Positions 34,204 through 34,301 of a stretch of 34,301 bases of DNA are shown here, piece by piece. Position 1 is the stretch's first letter, and every line of letters begins with the position of its first letter. The position numbers and the translations under genes were made by a program. The stretch is from assembly GCA_015065975.1 (NCBI GenBank), contig SVPG01000022.1:1-34301 (forward strand), given 5' to 3'. The notes under the pieces were generated by a model. That model did not search any database. It was not told the DNA's origin and saw nothing but the letters and a program-made list of their open reading frames with translations. Source of the DNA: Oscillospiraceae bacterium (GTDB lineage: Bacteria; Bacillota; Clostridia; Oscillospirales; Acutalibacteraceae).

Positions 34204-34226
34204 GACACTTTCGACTTGAAAGTGTC
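34204..34226 (-). terminator. Terminator hairpin facing the window's right edge
   Basis: GACACTTTC (34204-34212), a 5-nt loop and GAAAGTGTC (34218-34226). On the minus strand it is followed by GTTTTCTTTTTG, so it probably ends a gene coming from the right. Confidence 0.65.
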
Positions 34227-34301
34227 ATAGTGGGTTACATACTTTGAGAAAGGCAAACTCACTTACCGAAAAACTTTTATCGGCGTGTAAAATGATATAT
34301 C
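34225..34301 (-). CDS. Possible C-terminal end of a minus-strand gene
   Basis: A minus-strand frame is open from the window edge to a TGA at 34227-34225 and would end FAFLKVCNPL. It stops exactly at a minus-strand terminator hairpin, which is the main support. It is only about 25 codons, so this is tentative. Confidence 0.25.
   Translation of the reverse strand, partial: YIILHADKSFSVSEFAFLKVCNPL

Noticed and set aside
34080-34262. 60-codon minus-strand frame over the terminators at the right end
   Set aside because: It spans two terminator hairpins and overlaps the end of the XRE gene; there is no sign of coding selection.

Overview
The window looks like the replication-origin neighbourhood of a Gram-positive Bacillota chromosome, most likely Oscillospiraceae/Ruminococcus-like. 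The gene order dnaA-dnaN-yaaA-recF-remB-gyrB-gyrA on one side and rpmH-rnpA-yidD-yidC-jag-mnmE-mnmG-rsmG-parA-parB on the other is the classic Firmicute oriC layout. Strong TTGACA/TATAAT promoters, AGGAG ribosome binding sites, frequent AGA codons and hairpin-rich intergenic DNA fit that group. The genus is an inference, since no rRNA gene is present.

Layout. 1-700: the end of an unknown gene, a hairpin cluster, a terminator and a small two-helix membrane protein. 739-11033, minus strand: a lipoprotein, gyrA, a YcxB-like membrane protein, gyrB, remB, recF, yaaA, dnaN and dnaA. Divergent promoters for dnaA and rpmH lie at 11079-11268, and degenerate DnaA-box-like 9-mers lie in the dnaA-dnaN gap. 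11307-22655, plus strand: ribosome, RNase P, membrane insertion, tRNA modification and chromosome segregation genes, then serS and mnmA. Two perfect parS sites are present, one inside mnmG and one in a 30-bp palindrome between rsmG and parA. Almost everything is transcribed away from the origin.

From about 22.6 kb the content becomes accessory. It holds two single-helix proteins of unknown function, a GNAT acetyltransferase, and a small lipoprotein preceded by a roughly 540-nt apparently non-coding transcription unit with its own promoter and terminator. A DUF1292 protein, a probable 6S RNA and a GT2 glycosyltransferase follow. Then come three consecutive zinc-ribbon membrane proteins, a zinc-dependent phospholipase C-like protein in an operon with a TIR-like/proline-glutamate-rich protein, and a divergent quinolinate-synthase-like protein. 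Last is an XRE regulator with a LexA/CI-like C-terminal domain that seems to lack the self-cleavage residues.

The observations most worth following are (i) the ~540-nt RNA unit at 24862-25400, (ii) the NadA-like protein that keeps its three Fe-S cysteines but has lost several usual active-site residues and is divergent from a TIR-like gene, (iii) the trio of zinc-ribbon membrane proteins, and (iv) the RGG-rich tail on Jag/KhpB. All family assignments come from reading motifs by eye; no database search was run.
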